From contig UQEY01000006.1 in NCBI GenBank assembly GCA_900540235.1, positions 28,057 through 92,056 on the forward strand: a stretch of DNA of 64,000 bases, given 5' to 3'. The notes beneath the pieces are model-generated. The model did no database searches and had not been told where the DNA came from. It saw only the letters and a program-made list of their open reading frames with translations. Shown here one piece after another: positions 42,934 through 51,496 of the stretch (the first letter of the stretch is position 1; each line of letters starts with the position of its first letter). Both the position numbers and the translations under genes were made by a program. This DNA is from an uncultured Eubacteriales bacterium (GTDB lineage Bacteria; Bacillota; Clostridia; Oscillospirales; Acutalibacteraceae).

Positions 42934-43698
42934 TTGAAAGAAGCAAAAGCAATGGCATATGTAAATATGTATGGCGTTCTTGCGTGCCTTGAAAATTTAT
43001 GTGAGCTTGACAACGAAGCAAAGGCTATAGTTAACGGTATCAAAAAGCCTGTATCGCTTTGTTTTGAAGTTGCAAACGGTCCGTGTTGTACATTTCATTT
43101 CAGCCAAAACGGTTGTACAATCAGCGAGGGCAGTTACGGTTGTACCTGCAAGATGAACTTTGCCAGTCCTGAAAAGTTCAATGCGCTTATTGACAATAAC
43201 AAGCCGGGTGTACCGACAAAAAATGCTGTACAAGTGCTTTCTTTCTTGCTTGGTCCTTTTACCAAGCTTACAAACAGGCTTACAAAACTTCTTATGCCGA
43301 GTGAAGACGACCTTAAAAACAGAGCGTTTTTTGAAGAGTCAACCGTTCTTACATTTTATACTATCGCCGGTGCTCTTTCAGCACTTGCAAACCACGACAG
43401 CGTAGCTAAGCATTCTGCGCTTTACACTGTTGACGGTGACATTCAAATGGGCATTACAGATGTATGCTATGCAACACTTCGTGTTCGTAATCATACTTTT
43501 GAAACTATTAAGGAAAAGCCTGACACTCCGAGAGCTATTATGGAGTTTAAGACTATTGACCTTGCAAACGCTCTCTTTAACGGTACTGCTTCAACTATGG
43601 CAGAACTTTGTGCCGGTAACATATATATGAGCGGTATGATTAATATGATAGATAATGTAAACCGTATTCTTGACAGAGTCGGTATGTATTTAGGTTAA
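42934..43698 (+). CDS. SCP2-like lipid-carrier-type protein A
   Basis: A 254-residue protein that appears to contain two SCP2-like units. The C-terminal one is clear: RAIMEFKTIDLANALFNGTA and MSGMINMIDNVNRILDRVGM. The N-terminal half repeats a similar pattern (CTFHFSQNGCTISEGSYGCT, MNFASPEKFNALIDN). No catalytic motif is visible. The start is TTG after AAGGAGGAA. It is the first gene of an operon with a class III aminotransferase and split transketolase. I infer that it carries a hydrophobic substrate or product for these enzymes. Confidence 0.7.
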   Translation: MKEAKAMAYVNMYGVLACLENLCELDNEAKAIVNGIKKPVSLCFEVANGPCCTFHFSQNGCTISEGSYGCTCKMNFASPEKFNALIDNNKPGVPTKNAVQVLSFLLGPFTKLTNRLTKLLMPSEDDLKNRAFFEESTVLTFYTIAGALSALANHDSVAKHSALYTVDGDIQMGITDVCYATLRVRNHTFETIKEKPDTPRAIMEFKTIDLANALFNGTASTMAELCAGNIYMSGMINMIDNVNRILDRVGMYLG

Positions 43699-43710
43699 GG
43701 AGGAGCAATA

Positions 43711-44988
43711 ATGAGTAAATTTCCTGAATATAAGCATGAAAAATCGCAGGAGTGGTTTAACAGAGCGCTCGCTGCAATTCCTTCGGGTGTGTACGGTCAC
43801 CTCGGTCCGTCGGAAGGTCTTTTCTTACCTATTACAAAATGGCCGCTTATGTCAGACCACGCCAAGGGTACATATTTTTGGGATGTTGACGGCAACAAGT
43901 ACCTCGACTTTATGTGTGCTTACGGTCCTAATGTTTTAGGTTACTGCGATGATGATGTTGACAAGGCTGCTATGGAGCAACTTAAAATGGGTAACTGCAC
44001 CACTTCCCCATCGTACAAAATGGTTGAGTGTGCCGAGCTTCTTAAAGACACTGTTGCCACAGCAGACTGGGCATTCTTTATGAAAAACGGCTCCGACGCT
44101 ACAACATTCAGCGTTATGTGCGCCCGTGCTCACACAGGTAAAAAGAAAATGATGTTCTTTAAAGGATATTATCACGGTGACTTCCAGTGGGCGCAAAAGG
44201 TTGACTATCCGGGTATTCTCCCTGAAGAAGTTGAAAACAACATTGTAGTTCCTTGGTTTGATATGGACGCTATGCAGGAAGCTTATGATGCTTGCGGTGG
44301 CGATGTTGCGGGTCTTATTGCTCAGCCTTACGACCACGGTAATTTCTTTGATAATGTTTGTGCTACCAAAGAACAGTGGGCAAAAGTTCGTAAGTTCTGC
44401 GACGACCACGGTATGGTTCTTATCATTGATGATGTTCGTACAGGCTTCCGTCTTGACCTTGCAGGTTCGGACCACTATTACGGCTTCAAGGCTGACCTTA
44501 TCTGCTTCTGTAAAGCGCTTGCAAACGGATACAATATGTCTGCTGTTTGCGGTCAGGAGCATATGAAAAATACTGCTTCTTCGGTTGTATACACCGGTTC
44601 TTACTGGATGAGTGCCGAGCCGTTTGCCGCTTGCCTTGCTTGTATTCCTAAGATGAAGAAGCTTAACACACCTAAGATGTTTAGAGAAATGGGCACTAAA
44701 CTTACAGACGGTTTTAAAGAAGCCGGCAAACAGCACGGTTTCAACCTTGTTGTATCGGGCGAGCCTGCTCTCTTCTATTTAAGAATTGCAAATGATGACA
44801 ACCTTATGCTTCACCAAGAGTGGATAGCAGAGTGTGTATCAAGGGGACTTTTCCTTGCTTCTCACCACAACCACTTTATGAATGCGGCTGTAACCGACGA
44901 CGATATCAAGCTTGCCGTTGACATTGCCGAGGACGCATTTTCGGTTGTTGCCGAAAGGCATCCTGAAATTCCGGGACTTATCAAATAA
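43711..44988 (+). CDS. Class III PLP aminotransferase (glutamate-1-semialdehyde aminomutase-like)
   Basis: A 425-residue fold-type I enzyme. GTYFWDVDGNKYLDFMCAYG, FMKNGSDATTFSVMCARA (PLP phosphate site), LIIDDVRTGFRL (PLP ring Asp) and the Schiff-base Lys in CFCKALANGYN are conserved. It differs from true HemL by lacking a heme context and by its partners. It sits 12 nt after the SCP2-like gene and upstream of a split transketolase. The combination suggests amination of a ketose- or hydroxyketone-type product (inference). Confidence 0.9.
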   Translation: MSKFPEYKHEKSQEWFNRALAAIPSGVYGHLGPSEGLFLPITKWPLMSDHAKGTYFWDVDGNKYLDFMCAYGPNVLGYCDDDVDKAAMEQLKMGNCTTSPSYKMVECAELLKDTVATADWAFFMKNGSDATTFSVMCARAHTGKKKMMFFKGYYHGDFQWAQKVDYPGILPEEVENNIVVPWFDMDAMQEAYDACGGDVAGLIAQPYDHGNFFDNVCATKEQWAKVRKFCDDHGMVLIIDDVRTGFRLDLAGSDHYYGFKADLICFCKALANGYNMSAVCGQEHMKNTASSVVYTGSYWMSAEPFAACLACIPKMKKLNTPKMFREMGTKLTDGFKEAGKQHGFNLVVSGEPALFYLRIANDDNLMLHQEWIAECVSRGLFLASHHNHFMNAAVTDDDIKLAVDIAEDAFSVVAERHPEIPGLIK

Positions 44989-45047
44989 TATAATTTAATC
45001 GTAATTGGGTAATAACAAATTTAATATATTTAACGGAGGTAAAATTT

Positions 45048-45941
45048 ATGCCGGCTAATTACAAGCCATTTGACAAAGCTGAATGGCTACGCCTTGAAAA
45101 AAAGGCTGATGAACTCAGAAGACTCACCATTCAAACCGCAATTTGGGGTGGTTCGGGTCACCTTGGCGGTGCGCTCAGCGCTATGGATGCAATGACAATT
45201 TTGTATCACCGCTTTATGAAACTCGATGTTAACAACCCTGACCTTGCAGACAGGGACAGATTTGTCCTTTCAAAAGGTCACGCCGCAGTAGGCTATGCTC
45301 CCGTAATTTGCGATTACGGCTTTATGCCTATTGACGAGCTTAAAATCTTTAACCTTACCGGTGCCAAGATTGGTATGCACCTTGACTGCAACAAGGTTAG
45401 AGGTATTGACTGCTCGACCGGTTCGCTCGGTCACGGCATTTCTCTTGCTGTAGGCTTTGCCCTTGCAGGCAGAGTTAACGGAATTGACTATATGAACTAT
45501 GTTTTAACCGGTGACGGTGAGCTTAATGAGGGTTCAAACTGGGAAGCTGCTATGAGTGCCGCTCAGTTTAAGCTTTCAAATGTTGTTGTTCTTGCCGATG
45601 TCAACAAATGTATGATTGACGGCAGAGTTGATGACGAAATGAAAGTTGAGCCTGTTGACAAGAAGTTTGAAGCATTTGGATTTAATGTTATTCGCATTGA
45701 CGGTCACAACTTTAAGCAGCTTAACGACGCTATTGAAAGCGCTATTGAAAACCACAAAAACGGCGGCGACAAGCCGACTGCTATTGTTATGGACACATTC
45801 AAGGGTGAAGGTGTTGACTTTATGAAAGACAATTACTTATGGCACTACGGTTCACTCGATGAGGAAAAGACAAAGCAGGCATATGCAAGTCTTGACGCAT
45901 ATTACAAAGAACGCTGCGAGCGAGCAGAGAAGGAGGCATAA
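45048..45941 (+). CDS. Transketolase, N-terminal (TPP-binding) subunit
   Basis: A 297-residue TPP-binding half-transketolase. GHLGGALSAMDAM, VLSKGHAAVGYAPV, GSLGHGISLAVGFALAGR and the TPP diphosphate/metal motif GDGELNEGSNWEAAMSA to ADVNKCMIDG are intact. Its partner (C-terminal half) follows after 3 nt. Split transketolases serve either the pentose phosphate pathway or dedicated biosynthetic steps, and the flanking genes favour the latter. Confidence 0.93.
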   Translation: MPANYKPFDKAEWLRLEKKADELRRLTIQTAIWGGSGHLGGALSAMDAMTILYHRFMKLDVNNPDLADRDRFVLSKGHAAVGYAPVICDYGFMPIDELKIFNLTGAKIGMHLDCNKVRGIDCSTGSLGHGISLAVGFALAGRVNGIDYMNYVLTGDGELNEGSNWEAAMSAAQFKLSNVVVLADVNKCMIDGRVDDEMKVEPVDKKFEAFGFNVIRIDGHNFKQLNDAIESAIENHKNGGDKPTAIVMDTFKGEGVDFMKDNYLWHYGSLDEEKTKQAYASLDAYYKERCERAEKEA

Positions 45942-45944
45942 GCA

Positions 45945-46955
45945 ATGGGTGGAATGACATATACAATGACTGATACCACTAAACTTTCAACTGCTGAATG
46001 TTACGGTATCGCACTTTGCGAGCTTGGCGAAGAACACAAGGATGTTGTTGCTCTTACTGCCGACCTTGCTAAATCAACTAAAATCGGTATGTTCGGTGAA
46101 AAGTTCCCTGACAGATTTTTTAATGTAGGTATTGCCGAGCAAAACCTTTTCGGCGTTGCGGCAGGTATGGCTAAAAACGGTCTTATTCCTTTCGCTTCAA
46201 CATTTGCTATTTTTGCTTCTGCCCGTTCACTCGACCAAGTTCACACGGACATTTGCTATCAAAATGTTCCTGTTAAAATTATTGCTACCCACGCAGGTAC
46301 ATCTTTCGGTCAGGCAGGTTCTACTCACCATTCTCTTATTGATATGGCTTGTATGAGAGTTCTTCCTAATATGACTGTTATTTGCCCTTGCGACGGTTCT
46401 GAAACTTATCACGCAGTTAAAGCAGCTTATGACATTCCGGGTCCTGTTTACATTCGTATTAACCGTGGTTTTGACCAGGTTATTTACAAGTCCCCTGCCG
46501 ACTGCAACTTTGAGTGGAACAAGGCAAGCGTTATGAACGAAGGTACTGACATTACTGTTATCGCCTGCGGTTCTTGCGTATTTGAAGCTATGCAGGCTGC
46601 CCGTATGATGGAAGCCGATGCAGGCTTAAAAGTTAGAGTTCTTAATATGCACACAATCAAGCCTCTTGACGAAGAAGCTGTTATGTCTGCTATTATGGAC
46701 ACAAGAAGAATTATTACCGTTGAAGACCACGAAGTTATGGGCGGCTTAGGCTCTGCTGTTGCAGAAGTTGTAGCTAAAAGCGGTAAAGCCTGTGCATTTA
46801 AGATGCTCGGTCATCAAAATGCATTTTCAACTATCGGTCTTCAAGAGGACCTTCTCGCTATGGCTAAGATTGACGCTAACGGTATCAGCGAAGCTATCGG
46901 CGAAATGATGCACGCAGACTTTGAGGCTGATGATGCTTGGGACGACGAATTTTAA
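45945..46955 (+). CDS. Transketolase, C-terminal subunit
   Basis: A 336-residue partner subunit holding the pyrimidine-binding domain (RFFNVGIAEQNLFGVAAGMA with the catalytic Glu, FASTFAIFASARSLDQV, GTSFGQAGSTHHSLID) and the C-terminal domain (ITVEDHEVMGGLGSAVAEV). ATG at 45945 or the internal ATG three codons later may be used. It lies 3 nt after the N-terminal subunit, so the two are made together. 46956-47090 holds no gene but a possible long stem. Confidence 0.93.
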   Translation: MGGMTYTMTDTTKLSTAECYGIALCELGEEHKDVVALTADLAKSTKIGMFGEKFPDRFFNVGIAEQNLFGVAAGMAKNGLIPFASTFAIFASARSLDQVHTDICYQNVPVKIIATHAGTSFGQAGSTHHSLIDMACMRVLPNMTVICPCDGSETYHAVKAAYDIPGPVYIRINRGFDQVIYKSPADCNFEWNKASVMNEGTDITVIACGSCVFEAMQAARMMEADAGLKVRVLNMHTIKPLDEEAVMSAIMDTRRIITVEDHEVMGGLGSAVAEVVAKSGKACAFKMLGHQNAFSTIGLQEDLLAMAKIDANGISEAIGEMMHADFEADDAWDDEF

Positions 46956-47090
46956 CACCTAACGGTGAGTAGTCCGTATGACGCATTTATAAAGGCTAAT
47001 CTTTCCCCGAGCAGTTAAGCTGTTTTTAAGGAAAATAAATACGGATAAAATCGTTATTCAATCATCATTAACTGAAAGGAGTGTATCTTT

Positions 47091-47888
47091 ATGGCAAGTG
47101 ACGAAACCCGTTACACCAACAAAATATTTATGGCGGCAGCATTACCGCTTATGAAAACTATTGCGACCGATGTACCTGAGCTTAAAAAGAAATTTGAAGG
47201 CGTAAACGCTATTTATCAGGTTTCGGCTAAGGTCAACGCTGAGGACAAAGAAGCTGTTCATTTTATCATTGAAAACGGTGAGTGGACTGTTAAACTCGGC
47301 GAATACCTCGGTCAGGAAAGAATTGACGCTGAACTCGCCTTTTCTTCCATGGAAAAGATGAACGAGTTTATGAAAGGCAAAATGACTTCGCTTCCTAAAA
47401 TGAAAGTTAAGTCGGTAAGCAAATTTGCTAAATTTATGGCTGTTCTTTTAAAAATGTCATCGCTTTTGAGCATTACAGAACCGCCTGAAAATGATGAAGA
47501 ACTTTCGCTTCTTCTTTGCAAGCTTTATTTCTATTTGCTTTCTTCAGGCATTTCCCAGCTTAACAAGATGGGCCACCCGCAGGTTCACGATTGGGCGCTT
47601 AAAAGCCCTGACCGCTGCTATCAATGGGCAGTTGACGGTCATCCTGAATGTACGGCATATATGCGTGTCAAGGCAGGCAAGTCAAGAGCAGGCAGAGGTG
47701 AATACAAGCGTTCTAAGCCGTTTTTCTGTATGAAATTTGACTGCGCTACTTCTGCGCTTAAAATTTTGCTCGGCACCGGCGATATGTTCCAAATGACTGC
47801 AAACAAGCAGCTTATTATGGAAGGTGCGCCGGAATTCGGCGTACAAATCGGCGATTATATGATGCTCGTCGGTTCTCTTGCAAAATAA
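47091..47888 (+). CDS. SCP2-like lipid-carrier-type protein B
   Basis: A 265-residue protein of unknown function, resembling protein A at 42934 in layout rather than close sequence. It has an N-terminal SCP2-like unit (HFIIENGEWTVKLGEYLGQE, ELAFSSMEKMNEFMKGKM), a central helical segment, and a C-terminal unit (FCMKFDCATSALKILLGTGD, QLIMEGAPEFGVQIGDYMML). The start follows AAAGGAG. It closes the cluster ahead of a terminator. No enzyme motif is visible. Confidence 0.65.
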   Translation: MASDETRYTNKIFMAAALPLMKTIATDVPELKKKFEGVNAIYQVSAKVNAEDKEAVHFIIENGEWTVKLGEYLGQERIDAELAFSSMEKMNEFMKGKMTSLPKMKVKSVSKFAKFMAVLLKMSSLLSITEPPENDEELSLLLCKLYFYLLSSGISQLNKMGHPQVHDWALKSPDRCYQWAVDGHPECTAYMRVKAGKSRAGRGEYKRSKPFFCMKFDCATSALKILLGTGDMFQMTANKQLIMEGAPEFGVQIGDYMMLVGSLAK

Positions 47889-47913
47889 TATAAGGCAAAT
47901 ATCATTCGTCCGC

Positions 47914-47952
47914 AAAATAAACCTTTCTAAATTTTAGAGAGGTTTATTTTTT
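47914..47952 (+). terminator. Terminator of the SCP2/aminotransferase/transketolase cluster
   Basis: AAATAAACCT and AGGTTTATTT form the base of the stem, with TCTAAA/TTTAGA above, and a TTTTTT tail. It separates the cluster from the alcohol dehydrogenase gene. Confidence 0.85.
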
Positions 47953-47998
47953 TGCTCTTTTATGTTAAAATTAAGGTACTAATAATAAGAGGTGCATT

Positions 47999-49009
47999 AT
48001 GGAATACAACAATGAAAAATTCTTAAATGAATTTAAAAATAAAATGGCTGAGCTTAAACCACAAAAAGTTCTTTTTGTATGCAGCAGTGAATATGACAGG
48101 TACGGCTATAGAAAAGCGCTTGAAGAAACCGGAACTCAAAGCGTTGCGTTTTGCGATTTTGAGCCGTGTCCGGAGGTAAGTTCGGTAGAAAAAGGAATCA
48201 AAGCGTACAAAGAAAACGGCTGTGATTTTATTATAGCGGTCGGTGGCGGAAGTGCTATTGACACCGCAAAAGGAATTAAGTTCTATTCAAAGCTTAACTT
48301 CCCTATTCTTGCAGTACCCACAACTGCGGGCACGGGTGCGGAAGTTACTCGTTTTTCAGTTCTTTACAGAAATAAAGACAAGGAATCTGTAAGTGATTAC
48401 GGTATAATTCCAAACTTCCAAATTTTCGACCCTACAGTTTTAAAATCACTTCCATACGAGCAAAAGGTTGTAACCTCGCTTGACGCATTTTGCCACAGTG
48501 TTGAAGCGTTTTGGTCAAAAGATGCAACCGATGAAAGCAAAGAATACAGCAAAAAGGCACTTGTACTTTTTAATAATAATTTTGCAAAATATCTTGAAAA
48601 TGACGAAAGTACATTTGCACCGATGCTTGAATGCAGTATGCTTGCAGGCAAAGCCATAAACATTGCCCGCACAACCTCGCCCCACGCTTTCAGCTACAAG
48701 CTCCACAAGCTTAAATGTTTTCACCACGGTCACGCAGTTGCCGTTTGCCTTGCCTACATTTGGAAATATATGAGTAAAAACGAAGAACTTGAAAAATTAA
48801 TGAAACAAACCGAGGAAATAACAGGTTTTGATAATGACGCTTTTATCAATTTCCTTTCAAAACTAAATCTTCTTGACGACTTAACAATGACACCTGAACA
48901 GTTTGACGAAACGGTAAAAGGAGTTAACACCGCAAGGCTTCAAAACAACCCTATGCCGTTTACAAATGAGGATATTAAAAATATTTATTCATCGTTTATT
49001 ATTTTTTAA
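47999..49009 (+). CDS. Iron-containing alcohol dehydrogenase family protein
   Basis: A 336-residue group III (Fe-dependent) dehydrogenase. NAD-binding AVGGGSAIDTAKGIK, AVPTTAGTGAEVTRF and the metal ligands in DAFCHSVEAFWS, TTSPHAFSYKL and HHGHAVAV are present. The SPHAFSYKL...HGHAVAV pattern is like that of phosphonoacetaldehyde reductases, but no phosphonate gene lies in the window. A terminator separates it from the upstream cluster, so joint function with it is uncertain. Confidence 0.88.
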   Translation: MEYNNEKFLNEFKNKMAELKPQKVLFVCSSEYDRYGYRKALEETGTQSVAFCDFEPCPEVSSVEKGIKAYKENGCDFIIAVGGGSAIDTAKGIKFYSKLNFPILAVPTTAGTGAEVTRFSVLYRNKDKESVSDYGIIPNFQIFDPTVLKSLPYEQKVVTSLDAFCHSVEAFWSKDATDESKEYSKKALVLFNNNFAKYLENDESTFAPMLECSMLAGKAINIARTTSPHAFSYKLHKLKCFHHGHAVAVCLAYIWKYMSKNEELEKLMKQTEEITGFDNDAFINFLSKLNLLDDLTMTPEQFDETVKGVNTARLQNNPMPFTNEDIKNIYSSFIIF

Positions 49010-49078
49010 ATTTTCTCATATTTTAACACACGAAGTACAAATCGCACTGATATTCTATAGCTGAAAGGGAGTGGCAGG

Positions 49079-49747
49079 ATGTTTTCCGTATTAGTGGCAG
49101 ACGATGAAAAAGCAATAAGAGAAAGCATTAAAGATTACCTTGAGGCAAAAGGATATTTTGTAAAAACGGCAGCCGACGGCGAAAGTGCACTTGAACTGTT
49201 TTACGAAAATAATTTTGATTTGGTAATTCTTGATGTGATGATGCCCAATGTAAACGGCTTTGACGCATGCCGGGCAGTGAGAAGAAGCAGCAATCTTCCT
49301 GTTCTGTTTTTAACGGCAATGAATCAGGAGAATGATTACCTAAAAGGCTTTGAGTGCGGTTGCGACGATTATATTGTTAAACCGTTTCCGTTGTCCGTCC
49401 TTTATGAAAAGTGCAAGTCACTTATCAAACGCTACAAGGGAATTGACGAGGAAAACAAGCTTGAAGCATTTGGTATAACACTTGACCTCGCTTGCAAAAG
49501 AGCTTATGTTGACGGCAAAGAAATTTCTCTTGCACACAAAGATTTCAAAATTCTATGCTACCTTATGGAAAACAAAGGCAGGGTTTTAAATAGAGAGCTT
49601 ATTTTGACCTACGCTTGGGGATACGATTTTGACGGTGACGACAGAGTTGTTGACACTCACATTAAGCGTATACGAAAAGCGCTCGGCGATAAGTCAAGCC
49701 TCATTAAAACCGTGATAAACACCGGCTACTCCTTTAGGGAGGTGTGA
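49079..49747 (+). CDS. OmpR-family response regulator
   Basis: A 222-residue response regulator. The receiver domain carries VADDEKAIRES, the phospho-acceptor Asp in LVILDVMMPNVNGF, and Lys in DYIVKPFPL. The C-terminal winged helix ends RVVDTHIKRIRKALGDKSSL. It is followed 3 nt later by its sensor kinase. The target genes are unknown. Confidence 0.95.
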   Translation: MFSVLVADDEKAIRESIKDYLEAKGYFVKTAADGESALELFYENNFDLVILDVMMPNVNGFDACRAVRRSSNLPVLFLTAMNQENDYLKGFECGCDDYIVKPFPLSVLYEKCKSLIKRYKGIDEENKLEAFGITLDLACKRAYVDGKEISLAHKDFKILCYLMENKGRVLNRELILTYAWGYDFDGDDRVVDTHIKRIRKALGDKSSLIKTVINTGYSFREV

Positions 49748-49750
49748 TTT

Positions 49751-51334
49751 ATGAAAAAAACAAGAAAAGTTTTATCAATCGTAACTGCTGTGGTTTTGGT
49801 TTTGTATTTTTCGTCAATGGCTGTTTTGTATGGCAATATGAAGCAAACGGTAAAAAGTTATATTTCTGACGAGGCATATACACTCGTTCAAGATTTTAAC
49901 AATAATTCATATAAAAGCTTAGACCATTTTGTCAGCATAACAAACCAAAGTCTTCCGATGTACCCTACAAAATATTATGTTTATGATGAAAAAGGCGAAA
50001 AACTGCTTGCACAAACTTCAAACCAAATAATGTTTGAGTACAGTCCTGCTCTAAAAACAGGAGTAATTAACCTTGACGAATACTTGTCGCAGGAAAAGCT
50101 TGAAGCGCTTGAAAAAATGGACAGTAAGTATTCTTCAGATTACTCAACTTTTAAATTTGCTGTTGACGGTGACAAGATAATTCCGTGTTCGCTTGTCTTT
50201 AGAATGTTTCAGCCTTACGGCAAAGACGGTGAAACTTTCACTTTTACCGACACGAAGCCGACAGACGAAATCAGTTGTGTTTCAAAATATTTTGAATTAG
50301 ATTTGTATAAGGAACATTTGGCTGATTATCAAAAAAAGGACTATGATTATATTGATAAAGAGTTCAAAGACGACATGGTAACTAAAGCCGAATATGAAGA
50401 AAATAAAACAAACCCGTGGTCAACTGCAATAGATTACAGTGATGAATCATTTATCAAAGACGGCAAATATATTATAAAGCAAGTTACCATTTTGGGTACG
50501 GAAGATGATAACGCTTATTATGTTGTAACCTATACTGCTGCAAATCTTTTTAAAAATATTACCGAAGATTACCGTTTCACAAGATGGACAACAGGATTAA
50601 CTTCTTTCTTTGCGGTTTCACTCGTAATTTCACTTGCAGTGGCATATAACATTATGAAAAAAGCGCAGATGAAAACGGCAAAATACGCTTTTTCAAACGC
50701 TGCCGCTCACGAGCTTAAAACTCCGCTTGCAATTATCCAAAATCGGTGCGAACTTGTTATGGAAAAAGTGAACGAGGATAAAAACGACGAGTATGTAAAA
50801 TCGATTTATGAAGAATCAATCAGGATGAACAAGCTTGTTAAAAACCTTTTGCAGTACAATTCGCTTACAATGAACAGCAATATCGACAAAAAAGCGTGCG
50901 ACCTTGACAGAATTGTTAAAAAAGAGATTGAAAAATACCGACCTCTTGCAGCTTCAAAAGATGTCGGCATTGAAAATTTGGCAGTTGAAAAATGCTCGGT
51001 TAAATGCAACGATGAGCTTATCGGTTTGGTTATAGACAATTTCCTTTCAAATGCAGTTAAGTTTGCAACGCCAAAAACCGTTATAAAAGTCAGCCTTACA
51101 AAAAAGGGCAAAAAGCTAAAACTCGGCGTTTATAACAAAGGCGAAAAAATTTCAAAAGAGCAAGGAAAAGAACTTTGGGAGCTTCTCTACAAAGGTGATA
51201 TGTCACGAAACAGGGACGAAAATTCATCCGGTATGGGGCTTGCAATATCCCGCCAAATTCTTGAACTTCACGGTTTTAAATACGGCTATGAAAACAAAGA
51301 TGACGGCGTAGAATTCTATTTTATTGCAAAGTAG
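49751..51334 (+). CDS. Membrane sensor histidine kinase
   Basis: A 527-residue kinase. Membrane helices lie near residues 7-27 and 277-297, enclosing a ~250-residue extracytoplasmic sensor domain with no family that I recognise. The H-box is AAAHELKTPLAIIQNRCE, the N-box DNFLSNAVKFATP and the G2-box SSGMGLAISRQILELHG. It pairs with the adjacent response regulator. The ligand is unknown. Confidence 0.94.
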   Translation: MKKTRKVLSIVTAVVLVLYFSSMAVLYGNMKQTVKSYISDEAYTLVQDFNNNSYKSLDHFVSITNQSLPMYPTKYYVYDEKGEKLLAQTSNQIMFEYSPALKTGVINLDEYLSQEKLEALEKMDSKYSSDYSTFKFAVDGDKIIPCSLVFRMFQPYGKDGETFTFTDTKPTDEISCVSKYFELDLYKEHLADYQKKDYDYIDKEFKDDMVTKAEYEENKTNPWSTAIDYSDESFIKDGKYIIKQVTILGTEDDNAYYVVTYTAANLFKNITEDYRFTRWTTGLTSFFAVSLVISLAVAYNIMKKAQMKTAKYAFSNAAAHELKTPLAIIQNRCELVMEKVNEDKNDEYVKSIYEESIRMNKLVKNLLQYNSLTMNSNIDKKACDLDRIVKKEIEKYRPLAASKDVGIENLAVEKCSVKCNDELIGLVIDNFLSNAVKFATPKTVIKVSLTKKGKKLKLGVYNKGEKISKEQGKELWELLYKGDMSRNRDENSSGMGLAISRQILELHGFKYGYENKDDGVEFYFIAK

Positions 51335-51337
51335 TGT

Positions 51338-51379
51338 TAAGAGCTTGGCTTGATTTTTATCGGTCAGGCTCTTTTTTTG
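51338..51379 (+). terminator. Terminator of the two-component operon
   Basis: AAGAGC...GGCTCTT closes an imperfect stem with GCTTGAT/ATCGGT inside, followed by TTTTTTT. Confidence 0.8.
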
Positions 51380-51434
51380 TATAAAATAAATAATAATAGT
51401 ATTGATATGCACTTAATATTCTATCTATTGCACT

Positions 51435-51463
51435 TTGAAAAAAAATATATAATATGGTAAAAT
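51435..51463 (+). promoter_or_regulatory. Promoter of the aminotransferase/isomerase/exporter operon
   Basis: TTGAAA at 51435-51440, a 17-bp spacer and TAAAAT at 51458-51463. Confidence 0.65.
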
Positions 51464-51496
51464 ATAAAGGTAAGAAATATGTCGGAGGACTAACTA

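Noticed and set aside
42934..49009. Phosphonate biosynthesis cluster
   Set aside because: No PEP mutase, phosphonopyruvate decarboxylase or related gene; only the alcohol dehydrogenase motif hints at it.
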